DNA of 64,000 nt from Halosimplex carlsbadense 2-9-1. GTDB lineage: Archaea; Halobacteriota; Halobacteria; Halobacteriales; Haloarculaceae. The translations under genes were made by a program, and so were the position numbers. The notes under the pieces are model-generated. The model saw nothing but the letters and a program-made list of their open reading frames with translations, ran no database searches and was not told the DNA's origin. Positions 10,886-18,332 of this stretch are shown one piece after another. Where the stretch lies: positions 202,975 through 266,974 of the forward strand of contig NZ_AOIU01000036.1 in the NCBI RefSeq assembly GCF_000337455.1, in the 5' to 3' direction. How positions within the stretch are numbered: the stretch's first letter is position 1; every line of letters starts with the position of its first letter.

Positions 10886-11325
10886 CTTCTCTCGAACTCG
10901 AACCGCGAGCGACCAGCTTGCTGTGTCGCGAGCAACCAAGTTCGAGGAACGCCGTTCGGATTTGAACCCTGGCAGTCGCGCGCAGCGAGCGGAGCGAGCG
11001 AGCACGTCTGCCTCCGGTTCAAATCCCGCCTCGGGCGTCTTCTGCTGCGAACCTCACGGCGAGCACCTCGTGTGCTCGCCAGCGTGAGCAGCGAAACGCA
11101 CTCAACGCGGAATCTGAACCCTATCAGTCGCGCGCAGCGAACGTAGTGAGCGAGCACGTCTGATTCCGGTTCAAATCCCGCCTCGGGCGCTTCTCTGAAT
11201 CCAACTGGCGAGCGGCGCGTTTCATCGCGCCGCGTACTGGATTCAGTGTGCGCCGTCGTGAGATTTGAAGTAGACCGAGGTTCTGCGCCGGAGGCGCAGG
11301 TTCTCGGGCGTGGTTCAAATCCCGC
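10864..11325 (+). repeat. Array of tRNA-Asp 3'-end copies, 152-bp period
   Basis: The 22-nt T-arm/acceptor tail of the tRNA (10864-10885) recurs identically at 11016-11037 and 11168-11189, exactly 152 bp apart each time. A shorter copy (T arm only) is at 11312-11325. A second conserved block, beginning CAGTCGCGCGCAGCGA at 10973 and 11125, shows the same 152-bp period. Between the blocks each unit holds a different GC-rich hairpin; for example GGCGAGCAC pairs with GTGCTCGCC in the second unit. GGATTTGAACC (10958-10968) is the reverse complement of GGTTCAAATCC at 11016. None of these copies can form a whole tRNA. Confidence 0.85.
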
Positions 11326-11885
11326 GAGACGCCATCGGCGTCTCTCGACCCTCGCGAACGCTCCGCGTTCGCTCGGTCCCGCCTCGCTCGTCTTCTGTCG
11401 ATGTCGACTCGCCAGCGGTCGCACCGTCGCGGTCGCTCGCAACCGCTTCGACCGCAGCGGACAGCAGGCGGTGAAAGCCCTCAGCGCGCTCGCTCGCAAC
11501 CGCTTTGACCGCAGCGGACAGCAAGCGATGAAAGCCCTCGCCGCGCTCGCGGTCGCTGACCGGGATATCCTCGCGGCCTGCGGCCGCTTCGGATAGTGCC
11601 CGGTCAGGCGACCACGAAGCGCGAGCGCGCCTCGCCCTTTCAGTCCACCAGGACAGCAACCGCCCCGCACAGCACCGCAGACGGCCACAAACCTCCCCAG
11701 CCGATTGCGATGCTCGCTTCGTTGCGCTTCTCATCCCTCGCACAGTTCCGTCGCGCGCACGAGAGCGCGCGACAGCGCGCGCCGAATCGGAGGGGAGACA
11801 TCGTTGCCCGTCGTGAGTCAGTCCGTCGTCGCTACGCTTCCTGTCGGCCGAACGAACTATGTGGCGAGCCCGTCTCGGTCGGCGT
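10886..11885. other. 1-kb region without a convincing gene
   Basis: Apart from the tRNA-tail array (to 11325) and a two-copy 57-bp repeat (11441-11554) no gene is supported. The open frames crossing it run through the repeats and lack homology-like features, and their residues are dominated by Arg, Ala and Ser from GC-rich repeats. The region ends just before the frameshifted membrane-protein gene at 11886. It looks like a degenerated insertion hot spot behind the tRNA. Confidence 0.6.
11441..11554. repeat. 57-bp direct repeat, two copies
   Basis: Two adjacent 57-bp units (11441-11497 and 11498-11554) start with AACCGCTT and share the block ACCGCAGCGGACAGCA and 'GAAAGCCCTC'. They differ at scattered positions. 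The period is a multiple of three, but the surrounding frame has no other sign of being a gene, so this is listed as intergenic repeat DNA. It is not a CRISPR: the units abut with no spacer. Confidence 0.7.
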
Positions 11886-12283
11886 ATGGAGTCCGAGAGC
11901 GGTCGCCGGTGGCTGCCCGACCAGGCGCCGACGTGGCGGAGGTGCTCGCCGGTGGGCTGGCTGGGGTGCTGTTCCTGGACGACCTGGCGGCGCGCGCGGG
12001 CCCGGGATGGACCTGGATCGCCGGGGGATTCGCCGCGACCGTACTGGTTCTCTGGCCTGCCGCGTTGTCGCTCGGTGCGCGCACGGGGGAGTGGTCGCGA
12101 ACCGGCGGGTCGCTCGTCGGCCTCGCGCTGATCGCGGTGTTCGTCGCGCTGGCCCAGATCGCTCGCGACGTGGGGGGCGTTCTCCAGGCGATCGTGTCCG
12201 GGCTGACAAGCGGCATGCTCCTCGCGGCGGCGGTGTTCGTGGCGACCCACGTCTGCTCCCGGGGGACCGTCGAGGGGTGGTGA
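11886..12283 (+). pseudogene. Small membrane protein gene with a frameshift
   Basis: This is the first of two tandem paralogues. The ATG at 11886 opens a frame reading 'RRWLPDQAPTW' and then loses similarity. From about 11936 the +1-shifted frame continues 'AEVLAGGLAGVLF' with hydrophobic segments to the stop at 12283. The intact neighbour at 12445 reads 'RSWMPDRTPEWTEVLAGAVAVVLF' in one frame, split here by the family's variable positions. One missing G in the TGG/GCG junction at 11934-11938 explains the break. Repaired, it would encode about 132 residues with four membrane segments. A sequencing error cannot be excluded. Confidence 0.7.
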
Positions 12284-12373
12284 ACGGGCCCGCGAGCACC
12301 GACACGGTCGCGTGTCCGCCTGTAGAGACGGGACCGGCGTTAGAGCGGCGCGACGGCGCCCGCTGTGACCAGT

Positions 12374-12420
12374 CTCGTAGAGTTTTCTCTCGTAGAGTTG
12401 TGTCAACCAAACTACTTAAC
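12374..12420 (+). promoter_or_regulatory. Promoter with an 11-bp direct repeat
   Basis: CTCGTAGAGTT occurs at 12374-12384 and again at 12389-12399, a 15-bp period, followed by a TATA-like ACTACTTAAC (12411-12420). The ATG of the next gene is at 12445, about 29 nt after the box, so the mRNA is probably leaderless. The direct repeats are in the position of an activator or BRE-proximal binding site. Confidence 0.45.
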
Positions 12421-12444
12421 TTGGACGTGTCCCACGGTCGGAAC

Positions 12445-12870
12445 ATGGGACACGAGCGCCGCGCCCGGAGTTGGATGCCCGACCGGACCCCGGAGTGGAC
12501 CGAGGTGCTGGCGGGCGCAGTCGCGGTCGTCCTGTTCCTGAGCAACGCACCCGAGGTAGCTCCGGCCAACAGGGTCTGGATAGTCGGCGGGTCCCTCGCG
12601 GCCGCGGCGCTGCTCGGGCCGGTCGGGCGGTCGTCGCTGGCCGAGCGCGCGAGCCGGTGGTCGCTGGCCGTGCAGGGTTTCGCCTTCTACGCGCTGGTCG
12701 CGGCGTGTGTCGCGTTCGTCTGGGTCGTTCGCCGGACTCTCGGCTTCCCGTCGGGATCGCTCACTGCCGTGGGGACCGGCGGCTATCTCGCGGTGGCGGT
12801 GTTCGTCGCGGCACGCGTTCTGTGGTGGGCGGCCCGGCGAGTCGGTGAGCGGGTCCGCCAAACGGTTTGA
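12445..12870 (+). CDS. Small four-helix membrane protein, unknown function
   Basis: 141 residues with a charged N-terminus and four predicted transmembrane segments (about 20-34, 42-56, 70-90 and 108-126), ending in an Arg-rich tail. I do not recognise the family. The ATG at 12445 was chosen over far-upstream starts because it matches the TATA position and the paralogue's start. The upstream neighbour (11886-12283) is a frameshifted paralogue. The TGA stop lies in the terminal TTGA of the insertion element that begins here; removing the element would restore a TAA stop and the same protein. Confidence 0.65.
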   Translation: MGHERRARSWMPDRTPEWTEVLAGAVAVVLFLSNAPEVAPANRVWIVGGSLAAAALLGPVGRSSLAERASRWSLAVQGFAFYALVAACVAFVWVVRRTLGFPSGSLTAVGTGGYLAVAVFVAARVLWWAARRVGERVRQTV

Positions 12871-12917
12871 CATCCTCCCCGCCCTGAAGGGCGAGGATTC
12901 CCGACTGCGTTGGGATA

Positions 12918-14192
12918 TTACGGTTCGCGGTTAGCAACCTGTTCTTGTGGGGCGAAACAGCCCTCACTACGGTCGAACAGGTGAACCGCTGGCTGTGCCA
13001 ACCAGCCGTTATCCCTATCACCGCCATCCGTGGCGAGACTCGGGAGTACCTTTTGCCGAATGTTCTCCGCACCGTTCACGTCCGCGTTCGCCACCGTATC
13101 GCACGCCTCACACACGTATAGCCCACGTTCAACTCGCTGATCGTCGTTAGTGTGGCCGCACGCCGAACACGACTTCGACGTATCGCGTTCCGACACCAAC
13201 GCCACGTCGATGCCTTGGGCTTCTGCCTTGTAGTCGAGAAGCGTCGTGAAGCGATCGAACGCCCACCCGTGCAAGTAGAGGTTGCCGTGGTCGCCCCGAT
13301 CCCGAGGTTCGCCGTTTTCGTCATCCTCACGGATGCCACCCAGGTCGCCAACGACCAGCGTCCCGACACCTCGTTCGACACACTCCTCGACGATGGCTTT
13401 CGAGAGGGAGTGCAGGAAGTGCGTCCGACGGCCCGTTCTCTTTCGGTCGAGACGCTTTGCTTCGCGTGACGCCGAATCGTCCGTTTCGGCACGCTTCTTG
13501 GCGAAGTAGTATTCGTCCTCTTTGAGCGCGCCACCGGGATACAACACCGATTCACCACCGAACGAAACAGCGGCAAAGTTGCAGATCCCGAGGTCAACAC
13601 CGGCCACCTCGTCTCCCGGCGGTTCCGGGTCGATGGTGGTGCGACAGACGAATTGTAGTCGCCACTCGTCGTGTTTGTAGACGGCGCGAACCTGTTGAAT
13701 GTCCCATTCGGTCAGGTCAACATCCGGGCGAGTTTGGTACTCGCACAGGATGAAGTCCGAACGGTGTTCTTTCAGATTGCGACCTTTCGAGAGGCGAACG
13801 CGGGCAAACTGTGCGTCGTGCTTGAAGCCGGCCGCTTTGAACGACACGGTTGAGCGTGGGTGGGAGTCTCCGTTTTTGCGGTAGCCGGGCGGTCGGGCAC
13901 GGTCGTCGCCGCTCCGACGCTTGCCGAACCAACCGTTGAACGCTTCAGCGAGTTCTTCGAGAACGCGCTGACTGGATTGAGAATGCAAGTCCGTGTAGCG
14001 TTCGTGGTCCTTGAGTTCGGTTTTGAGTTCCCCATCGTCGGGAATCTCGCCCGTTTCGTCCCACTGTTGTTGTGCGTAGTAGCGACCGACGTTCCAGAGT
14101 TTCGAGGCGGCCCATCCGAGTTGATCGAGGTCGTCCCGAACCAGTTGCTGGTTCGTTATCGTGGCCTCGAAGGTTCGGACGGTTCGACTCAT
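12918..14192 (-). CDS. tnpB: TnpB RNA-guided endonuclease family protein
   Basis: The 424-residue OrfB/TnpB protein has a RuvC-I aspartate in 'VAGVDLGICNFAAV', a RuvC-II region 'TLVVGDLGGIRE', a zinc ribbon 'CSACGHTNDDQRVERG...C-x2-C', and a RuvC-III aspartate in 'ANADVNGAENI'. TnpB proteins are RNA-guided DNA nucleases that help their transposon persist. The usual RuvC-II glutamate ('IEDL'-type) is Gly here, so nuclease activity is uncertain unless a nearby Glu substitutes. Length is normal and intact. An 18-bp palindrome lies 9 nt upstream of the start codon. Confidence 0.92.
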   Translation of the reverse strand: MSRTVRTFEATITNQQLVRDDLDQLGWAASKLWNVGRYYAQQQWDETGEIPDDGELKTELKDHERYTDLHSQSSQRVLEELAEAFNGWFGKRRSGDDRARPPGYRKNGDSHPRSTVSFKAAGFKHDAQFARVRLSKGRNLKEHRSDFILCEYQTRPDVDLTEWDIQQVRAVYKHDEWRLQFVCRTTIDPEPPGDEVAGVDLGICNFAAVSFGGESVLYPGGALKEDEYYFAKKRAETDDSASREAKRLDRKRTGRRTHFLHSLSKAIVEECVERGVGTLVVGDLGGIREDDENGEPRDRGDHGNLYLHGWAFDRFTTLLDYKAEAQGIDVALVSERDTSKSCSACGHTNDDQRVERGLYVCEACDTVANADVNGAENIRQKVLPSLATDGGDRDNGWLAQPAVHLFDRSEGCFAPQEQVANREP

Positions 14193-14200
14193 TTTCTGGC

Positions 14201-14218
14201 TTCATAACCAGTTATGAA
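14201..14218. promoter_or_regulatory. 18-bp palindrome upstream of tnpB
   Basis: TTCATAAC-CA-GTTATGAA is a perfect dyad centred 17-18 nt before the tnpB ATG (14192). AT content is much higher than in the surroundings. It could be an operator for tnpB or part of its TATA/BRE region. Confidence 0.45.
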
Positions 14219-14337
14219 CGTCGTTATGGTAATAGTGTCGGTTGACGTGGAATATCCAGTTTTGCCATCGAACAGTGGATTGTGTAGGAGCTGTCGGCTG
14301 TATCCCCGCCCTGAAGGGCGGGGTTTTAGCCTTGTAA

Positions 14338-14346
14338 CTTCTATAA
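14338..14346 (+). promoter_or_regulatory. TATA-like box of the 14369 gene
   Basis: TTCTATAAG sits about 27 nt before the ATG at 14369, the spacing of a leaderless haloarchaeal transcript. The insertion element ends 4 nt upstream of it, so the core box survives but any upstream BRE or activator site has been replaced by element sequence. Confidence 0.5.
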
Positions 14347-14368
14347 GCCTGCATGCGAATGGGGCGGT

Positions 14369-15022
14369 ATGGACGAGATCGACAGTCGGGCGATGCCCCG
14401 CGTGCTCGTCGAGGAGTTCCTCGAGCGCGAGGAGGGGACACGGACGCTGCTCGACGACCTGGAGCGGGCGACGCTGGAGGGCAACCACGACGTCGTTCGC
14501 GAACGCATCCGGGACCTGGCGGAGAACAACCAACACGTCTTCTACGCGGTCGCGCTGTCGCTGTCGGGGTCGAAACAGTTCTACGGCGACGTCGAGGCCC
14601 AACTCGGCGTCGAGGCCGCCGACGCGCTTCGGGACCTGGGCGACACGTACCCGGCGCTGGCCGAACCGTTCGGCGTCGTCCGCACCGAACAGACCCGCGA
14701 GCGGCGCAACCCCGTGACCGAGCTGGAAGCGACGACGACCTACCACGGGGAGGCCGAGGTCCCGGTGGTGAGCTACACGCCGAAATCGGGCGCGGTGGAC
14801 CTGTTCGAGGGGCAAGGCTCGCCCGAGGAGGTGCTGCAGTTCGCCTCGTATCTCGTCCAGGCGACGACCGACTCGCTCGACAGCGCGCTCGACCACGACT
14901 ACTCGGTCAACACCGAGGAACTCGGCGCGCTCATCGACCGCCAGGAGGAACTGGAGAGCGAACTCGGGCGACTGCGAGACCAGATCGACGAACTCCGGCG
15001 GACGCCGGTCGGCGACGAGTAG
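14369..15022 (+). CDS. Conserved haloarchaeal protein with coiled-coil end
   Basis: 217 residues, acidic and soluble, without a signal peptide or membrane segment. The C-terminal part (about 185-212, 'LIDRQEELESELGRLRDQID') is a heptad-like coiled coil. The middle holds a beta-rich stretch 'VPVVSYTPKSGAVDLFE'. I do not recognise an enzymatic motif; it resembles haloarchaeal proteins annotated only as DUFs. The start is fixed by the TATA box at 14338-14346. Before the upstream insertion this gene would have begun about 30 nt after the stop of the 12445 gene. Confidence 0.7.
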   Translation: MDEIDSRAMPRVLVEEFLEREEGTRTLLDDLERATLEGNHDVVRERIRDLAENNQHVFYAVALSLSGSKQFYGDVEAQLGVEAADALRDLGDTYPALAEPFGVVRTEQTRERRNPVTELEATTTYHGEAEVPVVSYTPKSGAVDLFEGQGSPEEVLQFASYLVQATTDSLDSALDHDYSVNTEELGALIDRQEELESELGRLRDQIDELRRTPVGDE

Positions 15023-15149
15023 GGCCGCGAGTGACGACGTGCGCGGTCCGGGCGGTGGCGCGCAGCCCTCGTCGTCTCGACCGCGTCACGTCGGATTCGG
15101 CACCTGCGACATTTATTACGGACGGGGGGAATAGACCCGGTGGGCTTTC

Positions 15150-15437
15150 ATGGTGGAACGACTGACCAAACAGGTCGAGAAGGAGGAACGGGACCTGCGG
15201 ATTCTGGAAGCGGTGATCGAGTCGGGACCGATCGGGATCGTCCGGCTGTCCGAGGAGACGGACGTGCCCGAACACAAGGTGCGCTACTCCCTGCGGATGC
15301 TGGAGGACGACGAACTGGTCGATCCGACCCCCAACGGGGCGATCCCGGCGGACGGGCTCGACGAGCGCCTCTCCCGAATGAACGACGGCATCGACGACCT
15401 GATCGCGCGACTCGAAGCCCTCGAAGACATCTTCTGA
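15150..15437 (+). CDS. Winged-helix transcription regulator
   Basis: 95 residues. Positions about 12-62 form a winged HTH: 'LRILEAVIESGPIGIVRLS' is helix-turn and 'VPEHKVRYSLRMLEDDELV' is the recognition helix and wing. The C-terminal 25 residues form an amphipathic helix ('MNDGIDDLIARLEALEDIF') suited to dimerisation. A TATA-like ACATTTATTA at about 15109-15118 precedes the start by some 35 nt. The target is unknown; it may regulate its own gene or neighbours. Confidence 0.8.
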   Translation: MVERLTKQVEKEERDLRILEAVIESGPIGIVRLSEETDVPEHKVRYSLRMLEDDELVDPTPNGAIPADGLDERLSRMNDGIDDLIARLEALEDIF

Positions 15438-15727
15438 CGCGACCGCGGGAGCGCCTCGACGGAACCGGCCGCCGGCGGAGCGGTCGCGGGCGGCGTGACA
15501 CGGGCGTGGCCGTCGCGGGTCCGACGACCGCGAACGAGCGAAACGATCGGTCGGCGAGTAGCCGTTGGGACCGGTCGAACGTCGGCGAACCCCGGTAGGC
15601 CGCGGCTACCGCCGAGACCGGGACCGAGGAGTCGTCACCGCGCCGGCCGACCGCAGCCGACCCGTATGTCAAACGGAATTTGAGATTGACCAACCTTCAT
15701 GAGGGGGTCGTCCGTTCTCCGGTGTGT

Positions 15728-16690
15728 ATGGTGGATAGAACAGACTCGACCAGGACGACCACGGTGTTGTACGTGATCGTCGTGGTCGTCGCCGTCCTGA
15801 TTGGCACCGTACTCGCGCCGGTCGTCTGGAGTGCCACGCAGTCCGCTTCGGGCGATTCGGGGGACCCCGCCGTGTCGGTCATCACGCTGCGGGCCGGGAC
15901 AGACGCCGGCCCCGTGAACGACATCAAGGAAGACCTCAGACAAGCGAGAACCAACGAGTCCGTCGAGGCGGTCGTGTTGCGGATCGACAGCCCCGGCGGC
16001 GCCGTCGCGTCGAGCGAGGAGTTCTACCTGGCGGTCAACCGGACCGCCGCGCAGATGCCGGTCGTCGCCTACGTCGAGGGGACGGCCGCTTCGGGCGGCT
16101 ACTTCGGCATCGCGCCCGCCGACAAGATCTTCGTCAAGCCGAGTTCGACCGTCGGCTCAATCGGCGTCATCGTCAGCGCGCCGCTGAGTACGGTCGAACA
16201 GTCCGAGGCCCAGAGCAAGACGTATCTCCGGACGGGCCCGGACAAGGCCACGATTGACAAAGACCAGCTGCGCGAGGAGATGGAGACGCTCCACAACGCC
16301 TTCGTCGACACGATCGTCAAACACCGCGGCGCCAACCTGTCGCTGAACCGTAGCGGCGTCGCTCACGGCGACGCGTACATCGGCCCGACCGCGATCCGGA
16401 ACGGCTTCGCCGACGAGATGGGCGACCTCAACTCGGCCATCGCGGACGCCGCGGCGCGGGCCGACGGCATCGACGGCGACCAGTACGACGTCGCCTACAA
16501 CGAACCGGTCAGCCCCTCCGGCGGCACGATCGTGCTCTCGGAAGACCCCGCGAGGGTCGACGGGAACATCGTCTACGTCGACGGCTCCGACGACGAGGGG
16601 ACGGAGTTCCAGCAGCCCTACGAGTTCCACGCGGTCTGGGGCGTCCCGGTCACCGAGGACGCCGGGGAGGTGACCAATGAAAGCGAGTGA
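15728..16690 (+). CDS. sppA: Signal peptide peptidase SppA (S49 family)
   Basis: 320 residues with one N-terminal membrane anchor (about 12-34) and an external S49 protease domain. 'IDSPGGAVASSEEFY' and 'GTAASGGYFGIAPADKIF' are the oxyanion and nucleophile blocks; Ser122 in 'AASGGYF' is the predicted nucleophile. It degrades cleaved signal peptides or membrane-bound fragments. The ATG at 15728 is preferred over in-frame codons from 15680 because it puts the short N-tail right before the anchor. It overlaps the next gene by 14 nt, implying co-translation. Confidence 0.88.
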   Translation: MVDRTDSTRTTTVLYVIVVVVAVLIGTVLAPVVWSATQSASGDSGDPAVSVITLRAGTDAGPVNDIKEDLRQARTNESVEAVVLRIDSPGGAVASSEEFYLAVNRTAAQMPVVAYVEGTAASGGYFGIAPADKIFVKPSSTVGSIGVIVSAPLSTVEQSEAQSKTYLRTGPDKATIDKDQLREEMETLHNAFVDTIVKHRGANLSLNRSGVAHGDAYIGPTAIRNGFADEMGDLNSAIADAAARADGIDGDQYDVAYNEPVSPSGGTIVLSEDPARVDGNIVYVDGSDDEGTEFQQPYEFHAVWGVPVTEDAGEVTNESE

Positions 16691-17735
16691 GATACTCAAG
16701 CCGCTCGGCGTCTTCGCGGTCGTGATCGCGGTCGTCCTCGCGGGCACGGCGCTCGTGGGGACGCTTGCCGGGTCGGGATCCGCCGGACCGGCCGACGGCG
16801 AGGAGATAGAGGGACAGTCGCCCGGTCAGTTCGCGCCGGAGAACGTCCTCGCGACGAGCGCGCCCGAGGACGGCGAGATATCGATAGACAGCTCCGGCGA
16901 GAGCAAGCGCATCCTCGTCGATAGCGGCCACAGCAATCGGTACTCGCGGTCGGACTTGGCGCCGCTCGTCGAAGCGCTAGCCCAGGCCGGTCACGAGGTC
17001 GACTTCACGCCGAGCACGCCCGGCGACGGCGGCGGGTTCGGCGAGACCAGCTACAACGCGACGCTGCGCCACTACGACGCGGTGCTGATCGTCCAGCCGA
17101 CCGCGTCGTTCTCCGACGGCGAGATCGCGGGACTGAGCGCCTACGCCGACGGCGGCGGTCGCATCGCCGTACTCGCCGAGCCGCCCCAGCTGTCGGTGGG
17201 CAGCGGCCTGAGCGCACAGGTCACGCAGATCCGCTTTGGCGCCCAGGATCTCGTCGGGGAGTTCGGCCTCCGGATGGGGGGCGAGGGGCTCTACAACATC
17301 GAGGACGGCGGCAACGACAACAACTACGAGAGCATCATCGCCAGCCCCGACGGGTCGAGCGCGCTGACCGAGGGCGTCTCGAACGTGACCTTCGATTCGG
17401 CGGGCTACGTCGTCCAGACCGGCGACGACTCGCAGGTTCACATGCGCGCTCTCTCCGGCACGCGGACGCTCGAACGGCGGCAGGCGAGCCGGTACCCCGT
17501 CGCGGCCCAGAGCGGTAACCTGGTGATGGTCGCCGACACCTCCTTCCTCAAGTCCTCCGAACTGTACGACCTCGACAACGAGCAGTTCGCCGGCAACCTC
17601 CTGGAGTTCCTCGTCTCCGGCGACAAGGACGAGGGCGTGCCACAGGGAAGCGACGGTAACGGCGGCTTCGGTAACGGCGGCGGAGACAGTGGCGGCGGAG
17701 ACGGCGACACCACACCGATCACCCCGACCCCGTAA
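16677..17735 (+). CDS. DUF4350-type membrane-anchored protein
   Basis: 352 residues: an N-terminal membrane segment (about 11-31), then an external domain with 'RILVDSGHSNRYSRSDLAPLV' split across its strands, and the 'YDAVLIVQPTASFSDGEIAGL' block typical of DUF4350, a class I glutamine amidotransferase-like fold without catalysis known to me. It ends in a Gly/Asp/Thr-rich low-complexity tail. Its start lies inside the sppA end, so the two proteins are made together, probably on the outer face of the membrane. Function is unknown. Confidence 0.75.
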   Translation: MKASEILKPLGVFAVVIAVVLAGTALVGTLAGSGSAGPADGEEIEGQSPGQFAPENVLATSAPEDGEISIDSSGESKRILVDSGHSNRYSRSDLAPLVEALAQAGHEVDFTPSTPGDGGGFGETSYNATLRHYDAVLIVQPTASFSDGEIAGLSAYADGGGRIAVLAEPPQLSVGSGLSAQVTQIRFGAQDLVGEFGLRMGGEGLYNIEDGGNDNNYESIIASPDGSSALTEGVSNVTFDSAGYVVQTGDDSQVHMRALSGTRTLERRQASRYPVAAQSGNLVMVADTSFLKSSELYDLDNEQFAGNLLEFLVSGDKDEGVPQGSDGNGGFGNGGGDSGGGDGDTTPITPTP

Positions 17736-17808
17736 CCCGCTCGGATCCGCGTTCCGACACGTCTCTCGTTCGACCGCTACAGACCCGGAACGAGGCGCGT
17801 TCGGTCCG

Positions 17809-18138
17809 TTATCCTTTCTTGAAACCGACGAGGAACCCGCCGGTGAACCCGGCGCTGACGGGGATGACCGACAGCAGGCTCACGACGATACCGGGGGGTT
17901 GGCTCCCGGTCGCGACGTCCGTCGCGGCGCTACTCGCGTTGACCAGGCCCGCGGAGAGGCGCTCCCAGTCGACGACGAGGATGCCCTGCGACTCCAGAAA
18001 TTTGAACAGCGCCAGCTCGACGCCGACCAGGATCGCGATGATCTTCGCGACTTTCTTCGCCGCGAAGCCGATCAGCCCCCCGATCACCGCGCCCGAGCCC
18101 AGTTCCAGCCCGATCTGTTGCAGGCCGATGTCTACCAT
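17809..18138 (-). CDS. FUN14 family membrane protein
   Basis: 109 residues with three hydrophobic segments (about 15-30, 32-48, 83-105). Gly-rich helices 'GLELGSGAVIGGLIGFAAKKVAK' are split as in FUN14/FUNDC1 proteins, here prokaryotic versions without the mitophagy motif. The N-terminal 'MVDIGLQQIGLELGSG' matches archaeal members. The role in archaea is not known. It is convergent with the DUF4350 gene and divergent from hflX. Confidence 0.8.
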   Translation of the reverse strand: MVDIGLQQIGLELGSGAVIGGLIGFAAKKVAKIIAILVGVELALFKFLESQGILVVDWERLSAGLVNASSAATDVATGSQPPGIVVSLLSVIPVSAGFTGGFLVGFKKG

Positions 18139-18298
18139 ATCCGTCTCGGTGACGGCGGCGGAATAAGGCTCTTGTGTCCGCCGGCCGGGCCGGGTAACCC
18201 CCGTCTACCCGGCGGGTGAGAGGCTGTCGGACCCCGAATCTCGGACGGAACCGTCCGGCGGGCCGCCCGCGTGCGGGTCCTCCGTCCCGACCGACCAG

Positions 18299-18308
18299 AG
18301 TTTAAATA
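18299..18308 (+). promoter_or_regulatory. hflX: TATA box of hflX
   Basis: AGTTTAAATA lies about 29 nt before the GTG at 18333, supporting that GTG as the start of a leaderless transcript. Confidence 0.6.
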
Positions 18309-18332
18309 CGCGGGCGCCGTACTCCCGCGCGA

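Larger units (their letters stand above)
12867..14333 (-). mobile_element. IS200/IS605-type element with tnpB only
   Basis: On the minus strand the element opens near 14333 with hairpin CCCCGCCC-TTCA-GGGCGGGG (14304-14323), carries tnpB, and ends with a similar hairpin (12877-12896) followed by GGATG and the tip TCAA (12867-12870). The 5' flank is TTAC (14334-14337). TTAC target and TCAA tip are those known for IS608-like elements. No tnpA (Y1 transposase) is present, so movement needs a transposase supplied elsewhere. By analogy with known TnpB systems a guide (omega) RNA would cover the tnpB 3' end and right end, with its guide portion reading into the flank below 12867. Confidence 0.8.

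Noticed and set aside
11016-11189. Additional tRNA genes
   Set aside because: Only the T arm and 3' acceptor strand are present in these copies. There is no matching 5' acceptor, D arm or anticodon arm, so they cannot form a tRNA.
10864-11189. Attachment sites flanking an integrated element
   Set aside because: Identical tRNA-end copies could be att sites, but the interval is only 152 bp with no integrase gene, so nothing sizeable is integrated between them now.
11441-11554. Possible CRISPR-like repeat
   Set aside because: Only two units, directly abutting with no spacer, and no cas genes in the window.
10867-11688. A 273-codon minus-strand frame behind the tRNA
   Set aside because: It reads straight through the tRNA-tail repeats and the 57-bp repeat; repeated residues reflect the DNA repeats, not a protein family.
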